Of a stretch of 64,000 bases of DNA, positions 31,311 to 39,233 are shown piece by piece (positions within the stretch are counted from its first letter, which is position 1; each line of letters begins with the position of its first letter). Source of the stretch: Poseidonocella sp. HB161398 (GTDB lineage: Bacteria > Pseudomonadota > Alphaproteobacteria > Rhodobacterales > Rhodobacteraceae). The notes beneath the pieces were generated by a model that was given only the letters and a program-made list of their open reading frames with translations, ran no database searches and had not been told where the DNA came from. The DNA is taken from the NCBI RefSeq assembly GCF_005870025.1, contig NZ_VATA01000003.1, positions 62,001 through 126,000 on the forward strand, written 5' to 3'. A program made the position numbers and the translations under genes.

Positions 31311-31476
31311 CGGAACGTCCTCCTGCGCGCCCCGTCTAGCCGCAGCCGCCGCCGAGGGGAAGGGGGGCAGGGCTGTGTCCTTGCCGCATCAGCGCCGCCT
31401 GCGGCCATGGCGTCATGGATCTGTGACCGAATCCATCGTACGGTTTTCCCGAAACTGACTTTCAGGAAATCCGAAC

Positions 31477-32682
31477 ATGCCCGAAGATCTCGCCCCTCCC
31501 GCTGCCGCTCCGGTCCTGGCTCCGAATGTCTACGATGCGGAACCGATCCCCGAGGCGGCGCGCGCGGCGGTCGAGGCGCTGCTGAGTTCGGGCGATCTCT
31601 TCCGCTACACCGCCGCCTCGGATTCGCCGGTGGCGCTGCTCGAACGCGACTTCGCCGAGATGATGGGCGCGAAATACGCGCTGGCCGTGGCCTCCTGCTC
31701 GGCGGCGCTCTTCCTGTCGATGAAGGCGCTCGGCCTGCCGCGGGGCGCCAAGGTGCTGATCCCGGCCTTCACCTTCGCCGCCGTGCCCTCGGCCGTCATC
31801 CATGCCGATTGCGAGCCGGTCCTGGTCGAAGTCGGCGCCAACTACCGCATCGACATGGAGGATTTCGCCGCGAAATTCACCGGCGACATCGCCTGCGTGC
31901 TGATCTCGCACATGCGCGGCCACACCTCGGACATGGACGCGATCCTGGAGATGGCCGAGGCGCGCGGCGTGCCGGTGATCGAGGATGCGGCGCATTCGCT
32001 CGGCACGCTCTGGCACGGGAAGAAGATCGGCACGCTGGGCAAGGTCGGCTGCTTCTCCTTCCAGTCCTACAAGCTCCTGAACGCGGGCGAGGGCGGCATG
32101 CTCGTCACCGATGACGAGGAGGTCATCGCCCGCGCCGTCATCATGTCGGGCGCCTATGAACACAACTGGGCCAAGCACGGGCTGGTGGCCGAGATCGTGG
32201 CGGAGTGGCAGAACCGGCTGCCGCTCTACAATACCCGGCTGAACAATCTCTCGGCGGCGATCGTGCGGCCGCAGCTCGCCGAGCTGCCGCGGCGGGTGCG
32301 CGACGGGCTCAGGAACCACGACTACGTGGCGGAGCGGCTGAACCGCTCGCCCTGGCTCGCGGTGCCGCCCTGCCTGGCGCCCGAAACCCGGGCGCCGGAT
32401 TCGCTGCAATTCACGCTGAAGGGCATGTCCGCGGACCAGGCCCGCGCCTTCATGGCGGCGGCAAAGGCGCGCGGCGTCTCGGTGCAGGTCTTCGGCCTTT
32501 CCGAGGACAATGCCCGCGCCTTCTGGAACTGGCGCTTCCTCGGCGCGCTGCAGGATCTGCCGAAGACCAGGGCGATGCTGATGTCGGCCTGCGACACGCG
32601 GCTGCCCGCGCGGCTGACCCTGCCCGAGCTTGACGTGATCGCCGAGGCGCTCCTCGCCGCGGCCGAAGACGTCATGGCCTGA
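31477..32682 (+). CDS. DegT/DnrJ/EryC1/StrS family aminotransferase
   Basis: A 401-residue PLP enzyme of the sugar/cyclitol aminotransferase family. SGDLFRYTAASDSPVALLERDFAEM, KYALAVASCSAALFLSMKAL, VLIPAFTFAAVPSAVIHADC, VIEDAAHSLGTLWHGKKIG and the Schiff-base lysine in CFSFQSYKLLNAGEGGMLVT near residue 205 are all typical. Family members aminate nucleotide-sugar or cyclitol ketones for surface polysaccharide or natural products. No sugar-modifying neighbours are present, so the substrate is unknown. RBS AGGAAA. Followed by 900 bases without a convincing gene. Confidence 0.88.
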   Translation: MPEDLAPPAAAPVLAPNVYDAEPIPEAARAAVEALLSSGDLFRYTAASDSPVALLERDFAEMMGAKYALAVASCSAALFLSMKALGLPRGAKVLIPAFTFAAVPSAVIHADCEPVLVEVGANYRIDMEDFAAKFTGDIACVLISHMRGHTSDMDAILEMAEARGVPVIEDAAHSLGTLWHGKKIGTLGKVGCFSFQSYKLLNAGEGGMLVTDDEEVIARAVIMSGAYEHNWAKHGLVAEIVAEWQNRLPLYNTRLNNLSAAIVRPQLAELPRRVRDGLRNHDYVAERLNRSPWLAVPPCLAPETRAPDSLQFTLKGMSADQARAFMAAAKARGVSVQVFGLSEDNARAFWNWRFLGALQDLPKTRAMLMSACDTRLPARLTLPELDVIAEALLAAAEDVMA

Positions 32683-32711
32683 GCCGCAGGGCCGCGGCCA
32701 GGCCCTGACCG

Positions 32712-32767
32712 CCCCCGGCCCTGAGCCGGGGGCTCCCCGCCGCCGGAGCGCCGATCCGGGGCCCAGG
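32712..32767. repeat. decayed copy of the REP-like palindrome
   Basis: Left arm CCCCCGGCCCTGAGCCGGGG, inner stem GGCTCC / GGAGC, and an eroded right arm CCGGGGCCCAGG. The layout matches the intact element at 22266-22319, including the inner GC stem, but the right arm has diverged. Confidence 0.5.
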
Positions 32768-33320
32768 CGGTGCCGCGGCCAGCCGGGACCGCCCGCGGAT
32801 GGCGGCCCTTCGGCGATCGCGCCGACGGTCAGCCCGAAGGCCCGGCGACCGCCCCGAGGTCCCGCGGCCGCTTCCCTCCACCGCGCGCCACCGTCCTTGT
32901 TCCGCCCGAAGGAACCGGCGCCGGTTCAAACGCTCCCCCGCGGTTCTCCAATGCGAAATGCTCTGCGACGTCCCCCGCAGCGGATCGGCTTCGCCGCCGG
33001 CCGGTCCGGTGACGGCTGTCACCTCCGGACCGGCAGCTGCCGCGCCTTCGACCAGGGCCTGCGCGCGCGCCGTTGCCGCCCCGCCCGTGCGGACGGGGAC
33101 ATGGAGCGTGCCGCAGCGGGACCGTCGGCGCAGCCGTTGCCAGGGAAGGTCACGTCTTCCGGCGGCGAAGAGCGTGACGGCCCGGCCATGCAGGACGGTG
33201 CCGGTCCCCCGCCAGCCGTCCGTGCCGCAAGCGTCGTCCGGAAGGTGAAGCAGGGGCACGGGCCGGCAGGAAGCCGGGTGCCATTTCCGCCTTGCCCGGC
33301 CTGCCGAAGCGCGCAATCTC

Positions 33321-33418
33321 TGCTCCGTGCTCCGTGCTCCGTGCTCCGTGCTCCGTGCTCCGTGCTCCGTGCTCCGTGCTCCGTGCTCCGTGCTCCGTGC
33401 TCCGTGCTCCGTGCTCCG
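33321..33418. repeat. heptanucleotide tandem array, 14 copies of TGCTCCG
   Basis: Ninety-eight bases made of exactly 14 perfect copies of the 7-base unit TGCTCCG. Because 7 is not a multiple of 3, each frame cycles through the same seven-residue repeat (for example APCSVLR on the plus strand, STEHGAR on the minus strand) and no frame contains a stop. No convincing host gene was found around it. Perfect identity implies recent slippage. Confidence 0.97.
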
Positions 33419-33556
33419 GTTCGACGTCCTGCCGGCCGCGGTGTCCGGCTTTTGCGATCCCCGGCGAGGAGCTTGCGGCCATGGCGGCACGTGGTCCGAA
33501 ACCGGGGAGGGTGGCGCGCGCCGTCCGTTGAAGGACAATCGTCGCCCGGGCAGCCT

Positions 33557-33588
33557 CCGCTCAGCCGCTCAGCCGCTCAGCCGCTCAG
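33557..33588. repeat. octanucleotide tandem array, 4 copies of CCGCTCAG
   Basis: Four perfect copies of CCGCTCAG. The last copy contains the stop codon (TCA on the plus strand) of the minus-strand gene ending at 33585, so the array forms the start of that gene's 3' untranslated region. Confidence 0.9.
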
Positions 33589-33884
33589 AGGCCCAGCCGA
33601 CTGTTGCGGCGCAGCTTCTCCATCGTTTCGCGCTCGCTGCGGACGCGCCGCCGGGATTCGGCGCCCAGCAGCGCCAAGAGCCCGCTGGAGAGAGCGAAGA
33701 TGGCCAGGCCGAGGACGGTCGCGACGGGGCCGGTCCCGATCTGCACCAGCGCCGCCAAGTTCGCGGCGACGACCGCCAGGGAGCAGAGCAGGAGCCGCAG
33801 GGACGTGGCCGTGGCAAAGCGCCAGAGCCGCGTCGCCTCGGTCCGCGCGCGCAGCGCGGCCAGGAGGTGGAAGATCGAGAACAT
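33585..33884 (-). CDS. hypothetical small two-helix membrane protein
   Basis: A 99-residue protein, MFSIFHLLAALRARTEATRL at the start, with hydrophobic segments at about residues 28-48 (SLRLLLCSLAVVAANLAALV) and 53-72 (GPVATVLGLAIFALSSGLLA), and a basic C-terminal tail (ESRRRVRSERETMEKLRR). I do not recognise the family. It lies 56 bases after the glutamine amidotransferase gene on the same strand and may be the last gene of that operon. Its stop codon is inside the octanucleotide array. Confidence 0.55.
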   Translation of the reverse strand: MFSIFHLLAALRARTEATRLWRFATATSLRLLLCSLAVVAANLAALVQIGTGPVATVLGLAIFALSSGLLALLGAESRRRVRSERETMEKLRRNSRLGL

Positions 33885-33940
33885 GCGGGGCGCGCCTCCC
33901 TCGGTTGCGGCCCGGTCCGCAGGCGGCCGGGCCGCGGGTG

Positions 33941-34645
33941 CTAGCCGGCCAGGGCCTGGCGGTAGAAATCGCCGATCCACTCGGCCGCGCGGGCGCTGTC
34001 GACGGGCTCCGCCGCCGCGGCCTCGGCCTCGGCCACCTGGCCCGGGGCGAAGATGCCCGCGTCGCGGCGCAGGTCCACCAGACCCAGCAGGCAGGCATTG
34101 GTCATCTCGGGATGGGTCTGCAGCGTCAGCACCCGGTCGCCGATCCGCATCGCGCCGACCGGCACGTCCTCGCCGGTGGCGATCACCCGCGCCCCCTCGG
34201 GCAGCTCGACCACCTGGTCGCCGTGCCAGGCATTCAGCGCCAGCGGTCCCAGCCCCTCGACCTCGTAGCTCTGCCGCCCGATCTTGATGCCGCCGGGATG
34301 CTTGACGACCTTGCCGCCGAAGGCCTGGGCGATGATCTGGTGGCCGAAGCAGATGCCGACCAGCGGCTTCTGCGCCGCGCGGATCTCGCGCAGGAAGGCC
34401 TCGAGCCGCGGGATGAAGGCGTGGTCCTCGTAGGCGCCCAGCGGCGAGCCGGTCACCAGCCAGCCGTCGCAGGCGTCGGCGCTCTCGGGGAATTCGCCGT
34501 CGATCACCGCCCAGACAGGCATGTCGAAGCCCTGCGGGCCGAGGAAGTCGCGGAACCACTCGGTATAGGTCCCGTGGGCGGTTTCGATGCTCTCGGCCAC
34601 ATGGCCGCATTTGAGGATCCCGATGCGCGGGCGGGAGGGGGTCAT
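33941..34645 (-). CDS. class I glutamine amidotransferase
   Basis: A 234-residue GATase1 protein. RIGILKCGHVAESI start, WLVTGSPLGAYEDHAFIPRL (oxyanion region), nucleophile PLVGICFGHQIIAQAFGG near residue 90, HGDQVVELP, and the His-Glu pair in LTLQTHPEMTN near 175, so the catalytic triad is complete. The ATG at 34645 has GGAG 7 bases upstream; ATG 34672 would overlap the previous gene. It follows a glutamine-synthetase-like gene by 16 bases, resembling the PuuA/PuuD logic of making and then hydrolysing a gamma-glutamyl compound. The actual substrate is unknown. Confidence 0.85.
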   Translation of the reverse strand: MTPSRPRIGILKCGHVAESIETAHGTYTEWFRDFLGPQGFDMPVWAVIDGEFPESADACDGWLVTGSPLGAYEDHAFIPRLEAFLREIRAAQKPLVGICFGHQIIAQAFGGKVVKHPGGIKIGRQSYEVEGLGPLALNAWHGDQVVELPEGARVIATGEDVPVGAMRIGDRVLTLQTHPEMTNACLLGLVDLRRDAGIFAPGQVAEAEAAAAEPVDSARAAEWIGDFYRQALAG

Positions 34646-34661
34646 GGAAGCACTCCGAAGG

Positions 34662-35957
34662 TCAGACGGCATCCATCAGGGCCATCACCGTCTCGGCGGC
34701 GGTAAATTTCGCCATCTGGTGCTGTTCCTGACGTTTCACCGCCGACATAGTCTCGATCAGCTCGGCAGGGAAGATCCGCGCCATCCGGGGCGAGCCGGAA
34801 AACCGCTCGATCGCGCCGTCCCAGTCCATCGGGAACTGCAGCACCCGCTGGTCATAGGCCGATCCGATCACCGGCTCGGGCGGGGCCAGCCCGTCCTCGA
34901 TCCCGGCAATGCCGCCGCCGAGGATCGCGCCCATCACCAGGTAGGGATTGGTGTCGGCGCCCGCCGCGCGGTGCTCGATCCGCCGCTCCGCCGGGTCGCC
35001 CGCGGGAATGCGCAGCGCGCAGGAGCGGTTCTCGTAGCCCCAGCTCGCCGAGGTCGGCGCCAGGCTGTCGGGGGCGAAACGGGCATAGCTGCCCTCGTGC
35101 GGCGCGAAAAGCAGCGTGGCGCCCGGCAGGCAGGACAGTCCGCCCGCCACCGCCTGGCGCATCACCGAGGAGCCCGCCTGCAGCCCGTTGTCGAAGATGT
35201 TCCCCTGCGGGCTCTCCGCCCAGTAGGAGATGTGCAGCCCGTTGCCCGGCTGCTCCTCGAAGGGCTTCGCCAGGAAGCAGGCGGCCATGTCATGGGCGCG
35301 CGCGGTGCCGCGGATCAGCGCCTTGAGCAGCCACAGGTCGTCGGCGGCGCGCATCGCGGGCACGGCGGCGAGGCTCAGGCGGAACTGCGCCAGCCCCGCG
35401 CCCGAGACCGTCTCGTCGAGCTCGATGCCCATCGCCTCGGCGCCGAAATAGAGATCGTCGAAGAAGGCGGCGAAAGCGTCGAGCTGGGCGACGCTGCCGG
35501 CCTGGGAGGCGCGCAGCGGGCGGCCCGAGTCGGGGGCATTGGCAGGGGCGGGCATCGCGCCGGTATCGTCGACCAGCATCACCTCGATCGAGGGGGCGGC
35601 CTTCACCTTCCAGCCGCGGCGGTTCCAGCGCGAGATCACCTTGGAGAGCGCGTGGCGCGGGCAGGTCGGGCTGGGCCTTCCCTCGTCGGTGAACATCCAC
35701 ATCGGGATCAGCGTCGAGGGCTGCACCAGCCAGGGCATCGGCACCGGCCCGCGGTCGGTCACTCGCATCTGCCCGTCGCCATCGGCGGGTCCGGCCAGCG
35801 CGGCATGGCCCAGTACGTCAAGCGACAGCGTCGAGAGCGGCATGCGCAGCCCGGTGAATTCGATCCTGGGGGCGGCGGAGCCCGGCAGGCGCTTGCCGCG
35901 CATCTGCCCGTTGAGGTCGGCGCAGGCGACGCGGAGCGAGGCGGTCTCGATCTCCAT
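34662..35957 (-). CDS. glutamine-synthetase-like protein with substituted metal ligands
   Basis: A 431-residue protein of the glutamine synthetase family (closest in layout to PuuA/GlnA3-type gamma-glutamyl-amine ligases). Conserved blocks: NGLHISYWAE (metal His), YENRSCALRIPAGD, and RIEHRAAGADTNPYLVMGAI (Glu and Arg). However the usual EPEF/ELEF metal motif reads PSIEVMLVD, with Ser in place of the first Glu, and the usual E-x-x-x-GQ-x-E block reads SGAGLAQFRLSL, with Gly and Arg where two ligand glutamates are expected. So by hand alignment three of six metal ligands are missing. It starts one base after the upstream permease stop. It may be a pseudoenzyme, or a ligase with altered metal use. 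Confidence 0.75.
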   Translation of the reverse strand: MEIETASLRVACADLNGQMRGKRLPGSAAPRIEFTGLRMPLSTLSLDVLGHAALAGPADGDGQMRVTDRGPVPMPWLVQPSTLIPMWMFTDEGRPSPTCPRHALSKVISRWNRRGWKVKAAPSIEVMLVDDTGAMPAPANAPDSGRPLRASQAGSVAQLDAFAAFFDDLYFGAEAMGIELDETVSGAGLAQFRLSLAAVPAMRAADDLWLLKALIRGTARAHDMAACFLAKPFEEQPGNGLHISYWAESPQGNIFDNGLQAGSSVMRQAVAGGLSCLPGATLLFAPHEGSYARFAPDSLAPTSASWGYENRSCALRIPAGDPAERRIEHRAAGADTNPYLVMGAILGGGIAGIEDGLAPPEPVIGSAYDQRVLQFPMDWDGAIERFSGSPRMARIFPAELIETMSAVKRQEQHQMAKFTAAETVMALMDAV

Positions 35958-35958
35958 C

Positions 35959-36798
35959 TCAGCGCACCAGCTGGGGCCGGATGCGCAGCCTTGGGCGGCT
36001 GGCCGGGGCGAGATGGCGGTTGAGGCGGCGGTTCACCAGCCCGAAGCCGGTGATGACGCAGAGGGTCAGGATCACGAAATACCCCGCGACGATGGGATAG
36101 GGGACGAAAGGGTTGAAGGTCTTGTCGGCAAAGTAGTTGGCATAGTAGAGCGCGTCGCCCTGCTGCTGCCAGGCCGGGAAGCCCGAGAAGAAGACCAGCG
36201 TGGTGGCGTGGAAGAGGAAGATCGCCTCGTTGGTGTAGGCGGGCCAGCCCAGCCGCAGCATGGTCGGGAAGGTCACCCGGCGGAATTTCTGCCAGGGCGT
36301 CATGCCGTAGGCCTCCGCCGCCTCCAGGTCGCCCTTCGGGATCGAGCGCAGCGCGCCGAAGAAGATCTCGGCGGAATAGGCGGAGGTGTTGAGGAAGAGC
36401 ACGATCAGCGCCCCCGCCCAGGCCTTGGTCAGCCAGCGGGTCTGCGCGGTCAGCTCGACGAACCCCAGGTTGATCTCGATGCCGTTGCGCGGCAGCAGCA
36501 CGAAGGCCTGGTAGGCGATGAAGAACTGGATGAAGAGCGGGCTGCCGCGGAAGACGAAGATGAACCACTCGGCGGGCTTGCGCAGCAGCAGGCTGTCCGA
36601 GGATTTCCCCATCGCCAGCGCGGTGGCGAACCAGAAGCCGAAGAACAGCGCCATCAGCCCGAAATAGACGTTCCAGACCAGCCCCGAGCCGATCAGCACG
36701 AACTGGTCGCAGAGCGTGAAATCCGAGCGCGGCAGCAGCCGTTCGCCCAGCCCGATGGAGCGCAGCCCGTAGGCCTCTATGGTCTCCATGCAGCTCAT
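35959..36798 (-). CDS. polar amino acid ABC transporter permease (HisM-like)
   Basis: A 279-residue His/Glu/Gln/Arg-type permease. Hydrophobic helices at about residues 35-60, 75-105 and further on; the PLFIQFFIAYQAF segment and EAA loop EAAEAYGMTPWQKFRRVTFP near 175-195 dock the ATPase. ATG 36798 overlaps the stop of the upstream permease gene (ATGA), so expression is coupled. Together the two permeases form the membrane channel of the transporter in this operon. Confidence 0.9.
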   Translation of the reverse strand: MSCMETIEAYGLRSIGLGERLLPRSDFTLCDQFVLIGSGLVWNVYFGLMALFFGFWFATALAMGKSSDSLLLRKPAEWFIFVFRGSPLFIQFFIAYQAFVLLPRNGIEINLGFVELTAQTRWLTKAWAGALIVLFLNTSAYSAEIFFGALRSIPKGDLEAAEAYGMTPWQKFRRVTFPTMLRLGWPAYTNEAIFLFHATTLVFFSGFPAWQQQGDALYYANYFADKTFNPFVPYPIVAGYFVILTLCVITGFGLVNRRLNRHLAPASRPRLRIRPQLVR

Positions 36799-37676
36799 GC
36801 CGCCGCCTTTCTCATCTTCTCGCCCGCCGCCGTGGCCTGGCCGTGGCTGAGCCGGGCCGAGAGCCGCGCGAAGACGCGTTCCGACACCGAGGTCAGCGCC
36901 AGGTAGAAGACCAGCAGCCCCAGGAAGTACCACAGCCGCCAGTCGGGATGCGGATAGGCGAAGGTCGAGGTCTTGGACCCGCCGAGCTCGCGCGCCCAGT
37001 AGACGATGTCCTCGACGCCCAGCAGGAACAGCAGCGGCGTCGCCTTGACGAGGATCTGCCACAGGTTCGACAGGCCGGGCAGGGCATAGACCCACATCTG
37101 CGGCACCATGATCCGCCAGAAGGCCTGGGAATGGCTCATGCCGTAGGCCTCGGCGGTTTCCATCTGCGCGCGCGGCACGGCCTTCATCGCGCCGGCCAGC
37201 ACATTGGCGGCGAAGGCGCCGAAGACGATGGCGAAGGCCAGCACGGCCAGCGCGAAGCCGTAGCTCTCATGCACCCATTGCGGCGCCGAGCTCTGCGGCA
37301 GCTTGGCGGCCGAGCAGACCACGAAATCGCTGCCCTGGCGGATCGGCTGGTCCCAGTCGGGGCATTTCACCTTGTGGCGCAGCCATTCGAATCCCTGGTC
37401 GAGCGCGATCGGTACGAAGAGGAAGAAGATGATGTCGGGAATGCCCCGGACCATCGAGGTATAGGCCAGTCCGAGCCAGCGCACCGGCGCGATCCGCGCG
37501 CGCGAGGCCATGGCGCCGAGGAAGCCGAAGGCCAGCGCCGCGGGCGCGGTCACGGCCAGGAGGAGCAGCACGGTGCCGAAGGACCAGTAGAAGGCGATCT
37601 GCTTGCCCGTCGTCAGGTAGCAGGCCATCCATTGCAGGTCTTCGAGCGCGGAGGGATCGGAGCAGAATTCGAACAT
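36795..37676 (-). CDS. polar amino acid ABC transporter permease (HisQ-like)
   Basis: A 293-residue permease of the same family. Helices near residues 30-55 and 160-185; TSMVRGIPDIIFFLFVPIAL is the conserved second-helix block, and the EAA loop is ETAEAYGMSHSQAFWRIMVP near 195. A long loop between helices (about residues 95-145, with KVKCPDWDQPIRQGSD) is larger than in classical HisQ and contains two cysteines. It lies 40 bases after the binding-protein gene, with a hairpin between them. Confidence 0.9.
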   Translation of the reverse strand: MFEFCSDPSALEDLQWMACYLTTGKQIAFYWSFGTVLLLLAVTAPAALAFGFLGAMASRARIAPVRWLGLAYTSMVRGIPDIIFFLFVPIALDQGFEWLRHKVKCPDWDQPIRQGSDFVVCSAAKLPQSSAPQWVHESYGFALAVLAFAIVFGAFAANVLAGAMKAVPRAQMETAEAYGMSHSQAFWRIMVPQMWVYALPGLSNLWQILVKATPLLFLLGVEDIVYWARELGGSKTSTFAYPHPDWRLWYFLGLLVFYLALTSVSERVFARLSARLSHGQATAAGEKMRKAAA

Positions 37677-37684
37677 GGCTCACG

Positions 37685-37707
37685 GGCGCCCGGACATGCC
37701 GGGCGCC
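37685..37707 (-). promoter_or_regulatory. intercistronic stem-loop after the binding-protein gene
   Basis: A perfect 9-bp stem GGCGCCCGG / CCGGGCGCC with loop ACATG, between the binding-protein stop and the permease start, with no T run. It is placed just like the hairpin after oppA and probably has the same mRNA-stabilising or attenuating role. Confidence 0.6.
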
Positions 37708-37715
37708 GCCGGGTC

Positions 37716-38435
37716 TCAGAAATCGGTGTCGATGCCGGGGAACCATTTCTCCAGGAGCTCGGCCATCTTGCCGTCCTCCTTCATGGAGGTCAGCGCCGCG
37801 TCGATCTTCTCCTTCAGCTCGGTGTCGCTCTCGCGCATGCCGATGCCCATGCCCTTGCCCAGCACGATGTCCTCGCCGATGAAGCTCAGGTCCGGGTCCT
37901 CGTCGACGATCGGCGTCAGGAAGGCCTTGTCGGCCAGGATCGCGTCGACCTCGCCGTTGCGCACGGCGGCCACCGCCTCGTCGGGGGTGGCGAATTCGAC
38001 CAGCGTCGCGCCGGTCTCGGCGACATGGCTCGACTGGATCGTGCCGGTCTGCGCCGCGACCACGGCGGTCGTCACGTCGACATCGCCCATCGCGGCATAG
38101 GCGGAGGGGTCGGCCGGGAAATACGGGATGGAGAAGTCGATGACCGCGTCGCGCTCGTCGGTGATCGACATGCCCGCGGCGATGGTGTCGTAGTTGCCCG
38201 AGACCAGGTTCGGGATGATGCTGTCCCAGTCATTGGTGACCCATTCGCAGGTCAGCTCGGCCCGGGCGCAGACCTCGTTGCCGATATCGATGTCGTAGCC
38301 GTCCACTTCGTTGGCGTCGTTGATGAAGTTGTACGGAGGATAGGCGCCCTCGGTGCCCATCCGCACCACGTCCTGTGCCAGGGCCGCACCGGCCGTGAAG
38401 GCCAGGGCGGCAGCGCCCAGAAGCAGCTTTTTCAT
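37716..38435 (-). CDS. polar amino acid ABC transporter periplasmic binding protein
   Basis: A 239-residue family 3 solute-binding protein. A Sec signal peptide covers residues 1-21 (KKLLLGAAALAFTAGAALAQ). Then MGTEGAYPPYNFIND, VDGYDIDIGNEVC, DWDSIIPNLVSGNYDTIAAG and MSITDERDAVIDFSIPYF, all as in histidine/lysine-arginine-ornithine binding proteins. The acidic residue in MGTEGAY aligns with the side-chain-binding Asp of LAO proteins, so a ligand with a basic side chain or amine is plausible (inference). Two cysteines, near residues 55 and 62, could form a disulfide. Located 27 bases after the ATPase gene. Confidence 0.92.
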   Translation of the reverse strand: MKKLLLGAAALAFTAGAALAQDVVRMGTEGAYPPYNFINDANEVDGYDIDIGNEVCARAELTCEWVTNDWDSIIPNLVSGNYDTIAAGMSITDERDAVIDFSIPYFPADPSAYAAMGDVDVTTAVVAAQTGTIQSSHVAETGATLVEFATPDEAVAAVRNGEVDAILADKAFLTPIVDEDPDLSFIGEDIVLGKGMGIGMRESDTELKEKIDAALTSMKEDGKMAELLEKWFPGIDTDF

Positions 38436-38462
38436 GGAAGTCTCCCTGTTGTCGTTACTTTG

Positions 38463-39233
38463 TCAGGCGGCCGTTGCAGCCAGGAACTGGCGCAGCCGCT
38501 CGGATTTCGGATTGGCGAAGAGCGCCTCGGGCGGCCCTTCCTCCTCGATGCGGCCCTTGTGCAGGAACACGACATGGTCCGAGATGTCGCGCGCCATGCG
38601 CATGTCATGGGTCACCAGCATCATCGTCCGGCCCTCTGCGGCGAGGTCGCGGATCACCTTGACGACCTCCTGCTCCAGCTCGGGATCGAGCGCAGAGGTC
38701 GGTTCGTCGAAAAGCAGCGCCTTGGGCTGCATCGCCAGCGCGCGGGCGATCGCGGCGCGCTGCTGCTGGCCGCCGGACATCTGCGCGGGAAAGACGTCGC
38801 ACTTGTCGCCGATGCCCACTCGCTCCAGCAGCTGGCGGGCGCGGGCCTCGACCTCGGCGCGGTCCTCGCCCAGCACGGTGACGGGGCATTCCATCACGTT
38901 CTGCAGCACGGTCATATGGGCCCAGAGGTTGAACTGCTGGAAGACCATCGACAGGCTGGTGCGCACGCGGCGGACCTGCTTGGCGTCTCCCGGACGGCGC
39001 GAGAGCCCGCTGCCGCGCCAGATGATGGGCTCGCCGTCGAAGAAGATCTCGCCCTGCTGGCTGTCCTCGAGCAGGTTGCAGCAGCGCAGGAGCGTCGACT
39101 TGCCCGAACCCGAGGAGCCGATCAGCGACACGACATGGCCGCGCTCGGCCCTGATCGACACGCCCTTGAGCACCTCGAGCGGCCCGTAGGCCTTGTGCAG
39201 GTTCCTGATCTCGATGACTGGCGTCTGAGCCAA
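38463..39233 (-). CDS. polar amino acid ABC transporter ATP-binding protein
   Basis: A 256-residue ATPase of the HisP/GlnQ family and first gene of the operon. Walker [16 protein letters not shown] near residue 39, Q-loop SMVFQQFNLWAHMTV, signature MSGGQQQRAAIARAL near 150, Walker B ALLFDEPTSALDPEL, switch VTHDM. The promoter should lie in the roughly 330 bases upstream, although nothing clear is visible there apart from a lower-GC stretch at 39255-39275. Confidence 0.95.
   Translation of the reverse strand: MAQTPVIEIRNLHKAYGPLEVLKGVSIRAERGHVVSLIGSSGSGKSTLLRCCNLLEDSQQGEIFFDGEPIIWRGSGLSRRPGDAKQVRRVRTSLSMVFQQFNLWAHMTVLQNVMECPVTVLGEDRAEVEARARQLLERVGIGDKCDVFPAQMSGGQQQRAAIARALAMQPKALLFDEPTSALDPELEQEVVKVIRDLAAEGRTMMLVTHDMRMARDISDHVVFLHKGRIEEEGPPEALFANPKSERLRQFLAATAA

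Larger units (their letters stand above)
32683..33584. other. gene-free repeat-bearing stretch
   Basis: No frame in these 900 bases looks like a protein: all open frames are Arg/Pro/Ala-rich and none has a convincing start. It holds a decayed REP-like palindrome (32712-32767), the 14-copy heptanucleotide array (33321-33418) and the start of a 4-copy octanucleotide array (33557). Between about 32780 and 33300 I see nothing else. Confidence 0.6.

Noticed and set aside
33321-33418. Possible CRISPR array
   Set aside because: The 7-base units are directly joined with no spacers, and no cas gene is nearby.
32672-34705. Frames on both strands with perfect heptapeptide repeats (STEHGAR or APCSVLR)
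   Set aside because: They only translate the heptanucleotide array; the flanking residues are Arg/Pro-rich, no start or RBS is convincing, and the plus-strand frame runs antisense through the amidotransferase gene.
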